This document shows, piece by piece, positions 51,226 to 60,064 of a stretch of 64,000 bases of DNA. The stretch lies in contig AGIQ01000003.1 of assembly GCA_000230935.2 (NCBI GenBank), positions 248,001 to 312,000 of the forward strand, read 5' to 3'. The notes under the pieces are model-generated. The model did no database searches and was not told the DNA's origin. It saw only the letters and a program-made list of their open reading frames with translations. The DNA is from Mycolicibacterium rhodesiae JS60 (GTDB lineage Bacteria; Actinomycetota; Actinomycetes; Mycobacteriales; Mycobacteriaceae). Numbering within the stretch: the first letter of the stretch is position 1; every line of letters starts with the position of its first letter. The position numbers were made by a program, and so were the translations under genes.

Positions 51226-52320
51226 CTGAGCGTCGAAGCAGCAGCCCCGTCGGCCGTCCAGCTGGCCGGCGCCGTCACCGATCAACTGCGGGAATACCTG
51301 GCGAGCCGCCGGGCCGACGCCGCGTACATCGGCACCGACTACGACGGGCTCATCGCCGCTCTCGAAGATTTCGTCCTGCGCGGTGGCAAGCGAGTCCGCC
51401 CGGCCTTCGCCTACTGGGGTTACCGCGCGGTGACCGCAGAGCCCGACGCGAGCGTGGACGACGGGATCCTGCTGCTGTTCTCGGCGCTGGAGCTGCTGCA
51501 CGCCTGTGCTCTGGTCCACGACGACGTCATCGATGATTCGGCGACCCGGCGCGGCTGGCCCACCGCCCACGTCCACTTCACCGACCTGCATCGCGGCCGT
51601 GGCTGGCGCGGGAACTCCGAGCAGTTCGGCCGCTCGGCGGCCATCCTGCTCGGTGATCTGTCGCTGGTGTGGGCCGACGACATCGTCGCCGGGGTGGATC
51701 TGCCCATCGACGGCCAGCGTCGCGTCCACCGGGTGTGGTCCGACATCCGCACCGAGGTGCTCGGCGGCCAGTACCTCGACATCGTCGCCGAATCGAGCGG
51801 CGCCGAGTCGATCGAGTCGGCGATGAACGTCAACACGTTCAAGACCGCGTCCTACACCATTTCGCGCCCGCTGCAGCTGGGTGCGGCGGCCGCCGCGGAC
51901 CGGCCCGATGTTCAGCGCATCTTCTACGAGCTGGGCACCGACCTCGGCGTCGCGTTCCAGCTTCGCGACGACGTCCTCGGCGTCTTCGGCGATCCCGCCG
52001 TGACCGGCAAGCCGTCCGGCGACGATCTGCGTTCCGGCAAGCGCACCGTGCTACTGGCCGAGGCCGTCGAGCGGGCCACGGCAACTGATCCGGCCGCCGC
52101 CGACCGGCTGCGCACCGGCGTCGGTAACGAGCTCTCCGATGCAGCGGTGCGCCAGTTGTGCGACGTCATCGAGTCCGTCGGCGCACTGGCCGCGGTCGAA
52201 AGCCGCATCGAACTGCTCACCAACCGCGCGCTGGGGCTGCTGGAGAGCGCCCCGATCAACGCGCCGGCCAAGGCCGGGTTGACCGAGCTCGCCAGATTGG
52301 CCGCCAACCGCTCGGCCTAG
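51226..52320 (+). CDS. idsA2: Polyprenyl (geranylgeranyl-type) diphosphate synthase IdsA2
   Basis: 364 aa if started at CTG 51226. The first GTG in frame (51430) would cut off the essential 'FVLRGGKRVRPAFAYWG' block, so the real start must be upstream, and CTG with GAAAGGGG before it is the only candidate. The first Asp-rich motif is 'HDDVIDDSATRRG' (about 98-110), the second is 'QLRDDVLGVFGD' (about 246-257). It condenses isopentenyl diphosphate with allylic diphosphates to give C15-C20 or longer prenyl chains. mptA follows after three bases. Confidence 0.92.
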   Translation: MSVEAAAPSAVQLAGAVTDQLREYLASRRADAAYIGTDYDGLIAALEDFVLRGGKRVRPAFAYWGYRAVTAEPDASVDDGILLLFSALELLHACALVHDDVIDDSATRRGWPTAHVHFTDLHRGRGWRGNSEQFGRSAAILLGDLSLVWADDIVAGVDLPIDGQRRVHRVWSDIRTEVLGGQYLDIVAESSGAESIESAMNVNTFKTASYTISRPLQLGAAAAADRPDVQRIFYELGTDLGVAFQLRDDVLGVFGDPAVTGKPSGDDLRSGKRTVLLAEAVERATATDPAAADRLRTGVGNELSDAAVRQLCDVIESVGALAAVESRIELLTNRALGLLESAPINAPAKAGLTELARLAANRSA

Positions 52321-52323
52321 GAC

Positions 52324-53877
52324 ATGTCAGCTCTTCCCACTACTCCCCCCAAGCCCCAGGGCGGCCTCGCGCGGCTGGCGGCTTTCACCGTCGGCGACGA
52401 GGGCCGGCCGGCGCTGCTGGGCTTCCTCGGCGCGGTACTGATCACGCTCGGCGGGCTGGGCGCCGGGAGCACCCGCCAACACGATCCGCTGCTCGAGTCG
52501 ATGCATCTGTCCTGGCTGCGGTTCGGCCACGGGCTGGTGGTCTCCTCGGTGCTGCTGTGGGGCGGCGTCGTGGTGATGCTGGTGGCGTGGCTGTGGGTGG
52601 GCCGACGGGTCGTCGACAAGGATGCGGGCGTCAGCGACTACACGATGATCGCGACCACCGGCTTCTGGTTGGCGCCGCTGCTGCTGAGCGTTCCGCTGTT
52701 CAGCCGCGACACCTATTCGTATCTGGCGCAGGGCGCACTGCTGCGCGACGGCCTCGACCCGTACGCCGTCGGGCCGGTGGAGAACCAGAACTCGTTGCTG
52801 GACAACGTCAGCCCGATCTGGACGACCACCACCGCGCCCTACGGACCGGCGTTCATCCTGGTGGCCCGCTTCGTCACCACCCTGGTCGGCGACCACGTGG
52901 TGGCAGGCACGATGCTGCTGCGGCTGTGCATGCTGCCGGGATTGGCGATGCTGATCTGGGCTGCGCCGCGGGTGGCCCGCCACATCGGCGCGAACGGCGC
53001 GGTGGCCCTGTGGATTTGCGTGCTCAACCCGTTGGTGATCATCCACCTGATGGGTGGCGTGCACAACGAGATGCTGATGGTCGGGCTGATGATGGCCGGC
53101 ATCGCGCTGACGTTCGCCGGCCATCATGCCGCGGGCGCGACGCTGATCGTCGTCGCCGTCGCGGTCAAAGCCACCGCAGTGTTGGCGCTGCCGTTCATGG
53201 TGTGGGTGTGGATGCGGCACCTGCGTCAGACCCGCAACTTCGGTGCGATCAGGGCTTTCACGACCGCGTCGGCGGCATCGGTGGCGCTCTTCGTCGCGGT
53301 GTTCGCGGTGCTGTCCTGGGTGGCCGGGGTGGGATTGGGCTGGCTGACCGCGCTGGCCGGTTCGGTGAAGATCATCAACTGGCTGACCATCCCGACGGCG
53401 ATCGCCAACCTCACCAACGCCATCGGCGGACTGTTCGTGCCGGTGAACTTCTACGCCGTCCTCGACGTCACCCGCATCGCCGGAATCATCATCATCGCGG
53501 TGTCACTTCCGCTGCTGTGGTGGCGGTTTCGTCACGACGACCGCGAGGCGCTGATGGGCATCGCCTGGGCGATGCTGATGGTCGTGCTGTTCGTGCCTGC
53601 CGCGCTGCCGTGGTACTACACCTGGCCGCTCGCGGTGATGTCCGCCCTGGCCCAGTCCCGCGCGGCGATCGCGCTGATCGCCGGGTTCTCGACGTGGATC
53701 ATGGTGATCTTCAAGCCGGACGGCTCGCACGGCATGTACTCCTGGATCCACGTGCTGCTGGCCACGGCCTGCGCGCTGGCCGCGTGGTATTCGCTCAGTA
53801 AGCCATGGCCTGAGCGCGCCGGACCACCTCGCGAGCCTGGTGAGCGTGCAGCGCATCTACCGGACGAGCGTTACTGA
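52324..53877 (+). CDS. mptA: Alpha-(1->6)-mannopyranosyltransferase MptA
   Basis: 517 aa with about thirteen membrane segments, a GT-C glycosyltransferase. The first external loop has 'LFSRDTYSYLAQGALLRDGL', where the Asp is the probable catalytic residue, and 'DPYAVGP' follows. It extends the mannan backbone of lipomannan and lipoarabinomannan outside the membrane, using polyprenyl-phosphomannose. Direct coupling to idsA2 links it to prenyl carrier synthesis. Its last 83 bases overlap the convergent DNA-binding gene. Confidence 0.94.
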   Translation: MSALPTTPPKPQGGLARLAAFTVGDEGRPALLGFLGAVLITLGGLGAGSTRQHDPLLESMHLSWLRFGHGLVVSSVLLWGGVVVMLVAWLWVGRRVVDKDAGVSDYTMIATTGFWLAPLLLSVPLFSRDTYSYLAQGALLRDGLDPYAVGPVENQNSLLDNVSPIWTTTTAPYGPAFILVARFVTTLVGDHVVAGTMLLRLCMLPGLAMLIWAAPRVARHIGANGAVALWICVLNPLVIIHLMGGVHNEMLMVGLMMAGIALTFAGHHAAGATLIVVAVAVKATAVLALPFMVWVWMRHLRQTRNFGAIRAFTTASAASVALFVAVFAVLSWVAGVGLGWLTALAGSVKIINWLTIPTAIANLTNAIGGLFVPVNFYAVLDVTRIAGIIIIAVSLPLLWWRFRHDDREALMGIAWAMLMVVLFVPAALPWYYTWPLAVMSALAQSRAAIALIAGFSTWIMVIFKPDGSHGMYSWIHVLLATACALAAWYSLSKPWPERAGPPREPGERAAHLPDERY

Positions 53878-54199
53878 TCGACTCCCGTGACCCGTCGCGG
53901 GTCACCGTCAGCGACGGATCGGCGGTGAACAGCCAGCGCAGGATCTCGGTTTCCTTGTAGCCGCCGTCGCGCAACACGTCCAGCAGCCCGGGCAGGCTCT
54001 TGACCACCTCGCCGTGTGCGGTGAGAAAGGCCTTGGGAATCATCGGGACGCCGCCGCGCTTGACGGCGATCAGGTGGCCGTCGCGGAGCTGCTGGTGCAC
54101 CTTGGTCACCGGGACTGCCAACAACTCGGCGACTTCGGGAAGGTTGTAGACGGGCTCGTCGGGATCCAGAACATCGTCACCGGCAGGAATGCTGCTCAC
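53795..54199 (-). CDS. Small DNA-binding protein (Rv2175c-like)
   Basis: 134 aa from GTG. 'YNLPEVAELLAVPVTKVHQQL' is a winged helix-turn-helix and 'DGHLIAVKRGGVPMIPKAFL' is the wing; a C-terminal helical part follows. In M. tuberculosis the matching protein is a substrate of PknL, which abolishes its DNA binding when phosphorylated. Here it is divergent from pknL by 38 bases, so the two may share control. It overlaps the end of mptA. Confidence 0.9.
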   Translation of the reverse strand: MSSIPAGDDVLDPDEPVYNLPEVAELLAVPVTKVHQQLRDGHLIAVKRGGVPMIPKAFLTAHGEVVKSLPGLLDVLRDGGYKETEILRWLFTADPSLTVTRDGSRESISNARPVDALHAHQAREVVRRAQAMAY

Positions 54200-54237
54200 C
54201 CGCCCCAGTCTAGAACTCCTTTGCCGCGACATACCAT

Positions 54238-55452
54238 GTGTCGGTGACGTCGGACCCACTCAGCGGCGTGCTGCTGGAAGGCCGGTACCGCGTCGACACC
54301 AAGATCGCGACCGGCGGAATGTCGACGGTGTACCGCGGTCTGGACGTCCGTCTGGACCGCCCGGTGGCACTGAAGGTGATGGATGCGCGCTACGCCGGCG
54401 ACAGCCAGTTCCTCACCCGCTTCCAGCGCGAGGCCCGCGCGGTGGCCCGGTTGAAGGATCCGGGGCTGGTCGCCGTCTACGACCAGGGCGGCGGCGGATC
54501 AAGCCGGGAGCCTCCCTTTCTCGTCATGGAGCTGGTCGAAGGCGGCACGCTGCGCGAACTGCTGCGCGAGCGCGGTCCGATGCCCCCGCATGCCGCCGCG
54601 GCGGTGCTGCGGCCGGTCCTCGGCGGCCTGGCCACCGCACACCATGCCGGGCTGGTACACCGCGACGTCAAACCCGAGAATGTCCTGATCTCCGACGACG
54701 GCGAGGTCAAGCTCGTCGACTTCGGCCTGGTGCGCGCGGTGGCCGAGGCCGGTATCACCTCGACCAGCGTCATCCTGGGCACCGCGGCCTACCTGTCCCC
54801 CGAGCAGGTCAGCAGCGGCGCCGCCGACGCCCGCAGCGATGTCTACGCCGTCGGGATCCTGGCCTACGAATTGATCACCGGCACAACACCGTTCACCGGT
54901 GACAATCCGCTCACCGTGGCCTATCAGCGGATGGACAACGATGTGCCGCTGCCCAGCACGGCGATCAGCGGGGTGCCACGCCAGTTCGACGAGTTCATCG
55001 CCCGCGCCACCGCCCGCAATGCCGACGATCGGTTCGCCGACGCCGAGGAGATGGCCGACGATCTCGACGCCATCGCCCACGAGCTGGCGCTCCCGAAATT
55101 CCGTGTGCCGGCCCCGAATAACTCCGCCCAGCACGCCGCGGCCACCGCCTTTCACAGCCGGCCCACCGACGACTATCGGGCCGCCCAATCCGCCCCGCCC
55201 GCGGCGGCACCCGCCAAGAATCCCACCCGGCAACTCGTTCGCGAGCCACACGACTGGGAGCCCGCCCCGGCGGAGGACGAAAACCCAGAAGTGGCAAGCC
55301 AATTCGCCGGTATCGACATCGGCGAATTCATCTGGGAACGCCAGCGCGCCCGGCGTTCACTGGTGTTCTGGGTGCTGATCGTGCTGCTGCTCACGGGTGG
55401 CGCGGCCGCGGCCGGCTGGACGCTCGGCACCAACCTCACCGCACTGATCTAG
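54238..55452 (+). CDS. pknL: Serine/threonine protein kinase PknL
   Basis: 404 aa from GTG 54238 (GTG 54244 also possible). Kinase domain at about 14-275: Gly loop 'IATGGMSTVYRG', 'VALKVMDARY', catalytic loop 'LVHRDVKPENVLI', 'VDFGLVRAV' and the activation segment 'TSTSVILGTAAYLSPEQ'. A Pro/Ala-rich linker follows, then one membrane segment near the C-terminus ('LVFWVLIVLLLTGGAAAAGW'). There is no external sensor domain. It signals through phosphorylation, with the adjacent DNA-binding protein as the expected target. Confidence 0.95.
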   Translation: MSVTSDPLSGVLLEGRYRVDTKIATGGMSTVYRGLDVRLDRPVALKVMDARYAGDSQFLTRFQREARAVARLKDPGLVAVYDQGGGGSSREPPFLVMELVEGGTLRELLRERGPMPPHAAAAVLRPVLGGLATAHHAGLVHRDVKPENVLISDDGEVKLVDFGLVRAVAEAGITSTSVILGTAAYLSPEQVSSGAADARSDVYAVGILAYELITGTTPFTGDNPLTVAYQRMDNDVPLPSTAISGVPRQFDEFIARATARNADDRFADAEEMADDLDAIAHELALPKFRVPAPNNSAQHAAATAFHSRPTDDYRAAQSAPPAAAPAKNPTRQLVREPHDWEPAPAEDENPEVASQFAGIDIGEFIWERQRARRSLVFWVLIVLLLTGGAAAAGWTLGTNLTALI

Positions 55453-55464
55453 ACAGATCCACCC

Positions 55465-55493
55465 TTGACAATCACTACACCCGTAGTGATACT
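55465..55493 (+). promoter_or_regulatory. Near-consensus promoter with an inverted repeat filling its spacer
   Basis: The -35 is TTGACA (55465-55470), the spacer is 17 bases, the -10 is GATACT (55488-55493). The spacer and first bases of the -10 form ATCACTAC-ACCC-GTAGTGAT (55471-55490), a perfect 8-bp inverted repeat. This is the classical layout of a repressor-controlled promoter. It drives the monooxygenase gene. Confidence 0.75.
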
Positions 55494-55530
55494 CGAATTC
55501 ATCCGATGATGAATTGTGGAGGTGATGGAC

Positions 55531-57177
55531 ATGACCGCACCCGATCTCGACGTCCTGATCGTGGGCGCGGGTCCGACCGGATTGCTGCTGGCCAACGAAC
55601 TGACTCGGCACGGCGTCACGCCGCGGATCATCGATCGGGCCCCGGAACCGGCGACGACGTCGCGCGCCCTCGTTGTCCAGCCCAGGACCCTGGAGATCTT
55701 CGACGACCTCGGCGTGGCCGACCAGGCCATCGCGGCGGGTACCTCGGCGGCCGAGCTGACCATCACCTTCGCCGACACGACGGTCGACGTCGATTTCGCG
55801 GGCCAGCTGACCGGGCCGCAGAACCACACCGCCTACCCCGAGCCGCGCACGCTCTCGCAGCACGACACCGAACGCATCCTGACCGATCTCCTGGCCACCC
55901 GCGGGGTCACGGTTGACCGCGACGTCGCACTCACCGACCTCACCCAGGACGGCGACACCGTGACCGCGACATTGCGCCACGGCGACGGCTCGACCGAATC
56001 GGTGCGCTGCCGGTGGCTCGTCGGATGCGACGGCGCACACAGCGCGGTGCGCAAAGCCAGTGGGATCCCGTTCTCCGGCGACACGTACCGCGACGAGTTC
56101 ATCATGGCCGACGCCGAACTCGACTGGAAGCTCCCGCACGGCGGGCTCTACGGGTTCCCCAGTCCGGCAGGTATTTTCGCGGCGTTCTCGATGCCGGGGC
56201 ACAACCGCTATCGCATCTTCGGGAATTTCCCGCCCGGACCCGACGGCCCGAGCGCCGAGTACAGCGAGCCGACGCACGACGAGTTCCAGGCCATGGTCGA
56301 TGAGCGAGTCCCCTTCCCCGCGACCGTCGTCAAGGAGTTCTGGGTCACCCGTTACCGGGTGCACAGCCGCACGGTGCCGCGCTACCGGGACGGCCGGATC
56401 TTCCTGGTCGGCGACGCCGCCCACGTGCACAGTCCCGCGGGCGCACAGGGCATGAACACCGGCATCCAGGACGCCTACAACCTCGGCTGGAAACTCGCGT
56501 TCGTGGTGCGCGGGCTCGCCGACGAGTCACTGGTGGACAGTTACAACGCCGAGCGGCACCCGATCGGCGTGCAACTTCTCAAGACCACCGACCGGATGTT
56601 CTCGGTCTTCGGCGGACAGAACCCGTTGGCGCGCTTGGCTCGTGGCCGGGTGGCGCCCGTGCTGGCCGGCCGGGTGCTCACCCGCGACTGGGTCCGCAGG
56701 CGCTTCATCGGCTTGTTGGCTCAGCTGCGGCTGCACTATCCGGACAGCCCACTCAACGCCGAGGACGGATCGGGCTGGCACGGTGCCCCCGCGCCGGGCG
56801 ACCGGGCCCGCGAGGCCGATGTGTTGATCGACGGCCGGCAGGGACGCCTCTACGACGTGTTCCGCGGCACCCATCACACCGTCCTGCTGTTCACCGGGCT
56901 CGACGACAATGCCCGGCCGGCAGTCGAATTGTGCCGGCTCGCCGAACAACTCGAAGCAGCCCACCCCGGCTTGGTGAGGGCACGGGTGGTCAGCGCCGAG
57001 AGATTCGCCGATCACCCTGGGGCGCTTGGTGATCCGACGCGCTCGGCGCACCGCCAGTACGGCATGACCACACCGGGCGCATTCGTGATCCGGCCCGACA
57101 AGTACATCGGTTACCGCGGCAGGCCGGTGGAGCTAGTCGCGCAGCATCTCCGCGACCAGGAACGCCAGCTCCAGTGA
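55531..57177 (+). CDS. FAD-dependent aromatic-type monooxygenase
   Basis: 548 aa from the ATG eight bases after GGAGG. The FAD loop is 'VLIVGAGPTGLLLANEL' at about 7-23, 'VGCDGAHSAVRKASG' is the DG motif near 165, and 'GRIFLVGDAAHVHSPAGAQG' is the GD motif near 290. The C-terminal part has the thioredoxin-like extension of PheA/TetX-type hydroxylases (MhpA-like). It hydroxylates an aromatic or polyketide substrate using NAD(P)H. It occupies the interval between pknL and aroG and has its own repressible-looking promoter. Its end overlaps aroG by 45 bases. Confidence 0.92.
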   Translation: MTAPDLDVLIVGAGPTGLLLANELTRHGVTPRIIDRAPEPATTSRALVVQPRTLEIFDDLGVADQAIAAGTSAAELTITFADTTVDVDFAGQLTGPQNHTAYPEPRTLSQHDTERILTDLLATRGVTVDRDVALTDLTQDGDTVTATLRHGDGSTESVRCRWLVGCDGAHSAVRKASGIPFSGDTYRDEFIMADAELDWKLPHGGLYGFPSPAGIFAAFSMPGHNRYRIFGNFPPGPDGPSAEYSEPTHDEFQAMVDERVPFPATVVKEFWVTRYRVHSRTVPRYRDGRIFLVGDAAHVHSPAGAQGMNTGIQDAYNLGWKLAFVVRGLADESLVDSYNAERHPIGVQLLKTTDRMFSVFGGQNPLARLARGRVAPVLAGRVLTRDWVRRRFIGLLAQLRLHYPDSPLNAEDGSGWHGAPAPGDRAREADVLIDGRQGRLYDVFRGTHHTVLLFTGLDDNARPAVELCRLAEQLEAAHPGLVRARVVSAERFADHPGALGDPTRSAHRQYGMTTPGAFVIRPDKYIGYRGRPVELVAQHLRDQERQLQ

Positions 57178-58530
57178 CTGCTGGGTGTTCAGGCGCGGGT
57201 CGCAGGCCGTCTCGTAGCGGCCGGCCAGGTCGGAGTCGGAGATGTCCTGCGCCCCACCGAGACATTCGGTGACGTTCTCGCCGGTGATCTCCACGTGTAT
57301 ACCGCCGGGGTGCGTGCCCAGCGCACGGTGCACCTCGAAGAAGCCCTGCACCTCGTCGACGATGCGGTCGAAGTGCCGGGTCTTGTAGCCGGTGGACGAC
57401 TCGTGGGTGTTGCCGTGCATCGGATCGCACTGCCAGATGACCTGGTGGCCCGAGGCCTGCACCTTCTCGATGATCGGGGGCAGCACGTCGCGCACCTTGT
57501 GGTTGCCCATCCGGCTGACCAAGGTGAGCCGGCCGGGCTTGTTGTGCGGATCGAGCCGCTCGACATACTCCACGGCCAGTTCGGGCGACGTGGTCGGGCC
57601 GATCTTCACCCCGATCGGGTTCGAGATCGTCTCGGCGAAGGCGACGTGGGCGCCGTCGAGTTGGCGGGTGCGCTCCCCGATCCACACGTAGTGCGCCGAC
57701 AGGTCGTAGAGCCGCGGCTCGGGCGCTTCGACCGGGAATTCCTCCGAAAGCCGCAGCATGGCGCGCTCGTAGTCCAGCACCAGCGCCTCGTGGCTGGCGT
57801 AGATGTCGGCAGTGTCGAGATTGCGATCGTTGACCCCGCACGCGCTCATGAACTTCAGACCGCGGTCGATCTCACCGGCCAGCTGCTCGTAGCGGGCACC
57901 GGCCGGCGACGTCCGAACGAACTCCCGGTTCCAGTCGTGTACCAGGTGCAGCGAGGCCAGCCCAGACGACGTCAAGGCGCGAACCAGATTCATCGCCGCG
58001 CTGGCGTTCGCGTAGGCACGCACCAAACGCGACGGATCGTGTTCGCGCACAGCGGCATCCGGGGCAAAACCGTTGACCATGTCGCCGCGGTAGGACTTCA
58101 GCCCCAGCGCATCGGTGTCCGACGAGCGCGGCTTGGCATACTGCCCGGCGATGCGGGCCACCTTGACCACCGGCAGGCTGGCGCCGTAGGTGAGCACCAC
58201 CGCCATCTGCAGCAGCGTGCGGATGTTGGCCCGGATGTGCGGCTCGGTGTTGTCGGCGAACGTCTCGGCGCAGTCGCCGCCCTGCAGCAGGAAAGCCTCG
58301 CCGCGGGCCACGGCGGCCAGCTGGGCGGACAGCTTCTCGATCTCGGAGGGCACCGTGACCGGCGGCACGCTCTCCAGAACCGTCCGCATCGCCTGCGCCT
58401 GCCCGGCGTCCCAGCTGGGCTGCTGAGCGGCCGGCTTGCTCAGCGCGGCATCGAGCCGTCCGCGCAGATCAGCGGGCAGCGGCGGCAGCGACGGCAGCTG
58501 TTCGATGGGTACGTCAACGGTCCAGTTCAC
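57133..58530 (-). CDS. aroG: Class II 3-deoxy-D-arabino-heptulosonate-7-phosphate synthase AroG
   Basis: 465 aa, the plant-like (type II) enzyme size. 'FLLQGGDCAETFADNT' holds the metal-binding Cys, 'GYKTRHFDRI' and 'IWQCDPMHGNTHESS' are active-site blocks, and 'VHIEITGENVTECLGG'-type sequence near the end carries the Glu and later Asp ligands. It makes the first shikimate pathway compound from erythrose 4-phosphate and phosphoenolpyruvate, and in mycobacteria it forms a complex with chorismate mutase. Confidence 0.97.
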   Translation of the reverse strand: MNWTVDVPIEQLPSLPPLPADLRGRLDAALSKPAAQQPSWDAGQAQAMRTVLESVPPVTVPSEIEKLSAQLAAVARGEAFLLQGGDCAETFADNTEPHIRANIRTLLQMAVVLTYGASLPVVKVARIAGQYAKPRSSDTDALGLKSYRGDMVNGFAPDAAVREHDPSRLVRAYANASAAMNLVRALTSSGLASLHLVHDWNREFVRTSPAGARYEQLAGEIDRGLKFMSACGVNDRNLDTADIYASHEALVLDYERAMLRLSEEFPVEAPEPRLYDLSAHYVWIGERTRQLDGAHVAFAETISNPIGVKIGPTTSPELAVEYVERLDPHNKPGRLTLVSRMGNHKVRDVLPPIIEKVQASGHQVIWQCDPMHGNTHESSTGYKTRHFDRIVDEVQGFFEVHRALGTHPGGIHVEITGENVTECLGGAQDISDSDLAGRYETACDPRLNTQQSLELAFLVAEMLRD

Positions 58531-58584
58531 CCGACCATGGTAACCGGGCCACGCACCCCCATTTAACGCTGCGCGATAGGGGGG

Positions 58585-59094
58585 CTACCGCTGAGCAGCG
58601 GCAGCGCCGACGTCGACTCCGGTGGTCATCAGCACATAGCGCCGCAGGTTGTGGCGGGCGTCGACGAGCGCATCGTGGGTGTCGTGCGGCCGGGGTGGCA
58701 TCCGGGGGCAGCCGCGGTCCTCCCAGAATTGGCGCAGCTCGCGGGTGAACCGCGGGATCTGCGGAGGCAGGCTGGTCATCGGCCCCCACAGCTGGCACAG
58801 CGCGACATGGTCGTAGGCGGCCACCCAGGCCCACAGCTCGATCGGTTCGTCACCGTCGATGTCGAAGAACTCCTCCAGCCCCTCCCGGATCTGGCGGCGC
58901 GACCGCCACAGCTTCGACGACGGGCTCGGCAGTTTCGGCAGCACGTTGTTGCGCACCCACTTGCCGGCGGACTCCGGGTCGAATTCGGTGGAGATCGCGT
59001 AAAACTCGCGCCCGTCCTCGGCCACCAACCCGATCGAGATCAGGTCGATGATCCGGCCGTTATCGATGAACTCGGTGTCGTAGAAGTACCGCAC
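58585..59094 (-). CDS. 3'-5' exoribonuclease (Rv2179c-like, DEDD fold)
   Basis: 169 aa from GTG. 'RYFYDTEFIDNG' has the D-x-E pair, 'WVAAYDHVALCQLW' the second Asp, and 'HDTHDALVDARHNLRRYV' the final H and Asp of the DEDDh-like active site. The M. tuberculosis counterpart degrades RNA from the 3' end. It follows the membrane protein gene by 11 bases on the same strand. Confidence 0.9.
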   Translation of the reverse strand: MRYFYDTEFIDNGRIIDLISIGLVAEDGREFYAISTEFDPESAGKWVRNNVLPKLPSPSSKLWRSRRQIREGLEEFFDIDGDEPIELWAWVAAYDHVALCQLWGPMTSLPPQIPRFTRELRQFWEDRGCPRMPPRPHDTHDALVDARHNLRRYVLMTTGVDVGAAAAQR

Positions 59095-59105
59095 TGGCGC
59101 ACACC

Positions 59106-59969
59106 CTATCCCGTCGCGTCGACGGGCTGTGGCGGCGGCGCGGCGTGGATCTCCCTGTCCAGCTCGGCGTCGACTTCGGCATCGGCCGGGAAGGTGGGCT
59201 CGCCGGCGATGATGTGCTGCAGCCACAGCTTCGCCTGGACCACCGGCCTACGCATATAGCGCTCCCGCTCTAGGGCTTTGTGCATCTTCTTGGGCTTGTC
59301 CTGGTAGTGCCAGCGCGCCCACGGCGCGTGCGGCCGGGACAGCCGGATCGCGCCGATGAACAGCAGTGGGGTGATGAACATGCCGACCAGGCCGGTCCAG
59401 ACCTTGCCCTTGAGCAGCACGACCACCGCCAGTGCCAGGGTCATCGCAGCAAGGCCGACGACGGCCGCGCGTGCCCCGACCGAGTTGTCCGCGCGCCAGA
59501 TCCCGATCTCGAAGAACGACAACGGGTTGAATCCCATGACCAGCAGGCCCGCGACGGCAATCGCGGCGAACACCGCGTCCACCGAGGTGCGGCCGTCCTC
59601 GGCCCAGTACACATCCTGCAGGTGCAGGATGAGCGCGAACTCATCCAGAACCAGGGCGGCGCCGATCCCGAAAATGATTGCCGCTGCGGTGAATTCACCG
59701 ACTCCGCCCTCGGTGGCCAGCGTCACCATGCTGACCCCGGAGATCATCACCAGGACGACGCCGATCACGACGTGATGGATGTGCAGTCCACCGCTACCGG
59801 AGATGTTGCGTGGCTGCCACCACTTGCGGGGAGCATCGTTGCCGGCGTTGTGACGGATGTAGCGCACGATCGTCCGGGTCACGAAGAACGTGAGGATGAA
59901 CGCGATCAGACACCACATCAGCGGTACGCGCCCCGGGGCGACGACGTCGAAGTGCAGTCCGAAGTTCAC
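59106..59969 (-). CDS. Integral membrane protein (Rv2180c-like)
   Basis: 287 aa from GTG at 'VNFGLHFDVVAPGR'; upstream in-frame starts add low-complexity sequence only. Six or seven membrane segments, with 'SGSGGLHIHHVVIGVVLVMI' and 'GIGAALVLDEFALILHLQDV' as the most distinctive blocks; the His and Asp residues inside membrane segments could bind metal. The C-terminal tail of about 80 aa is charged and cytoplasmic. The function is unknown. Confidence 0.85.
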   Translation of the reverse strand: MNFGLHFDVVAPGRVPLMWCLIAFILTFFVTRTIVRYIRHNAGNDAPRKWWQPRNISGSGGLHIHHVVIGVVLVMISGVSMVTLATEGGVGEFTAAAIIFGIGAALVLDEFALILHLQDVYWAEDGRTSVDAVFAAIAVAGLLVMGFNPLSFFEIGIWRADNSVGARAAVVGLAAMTLALAVVVLLKGKVWTGLVGMFITPLLFIGAIRLSRPHAPWARWHYQDKPKKMHKALERERYMRRPVVQAKLWLQHIIAGEPTFPADAEVDAELDREIHAAPPPQPVDATG

Positions 59970-60064
59970 GGGGACCGAAGATACGCCGGATAACCACTGA
60001 TGGGGGGCGGCACGGCCGGGATAAGGCCCGGCGCGTCGCAACGCACCGATAGTCTGATGGCGAC

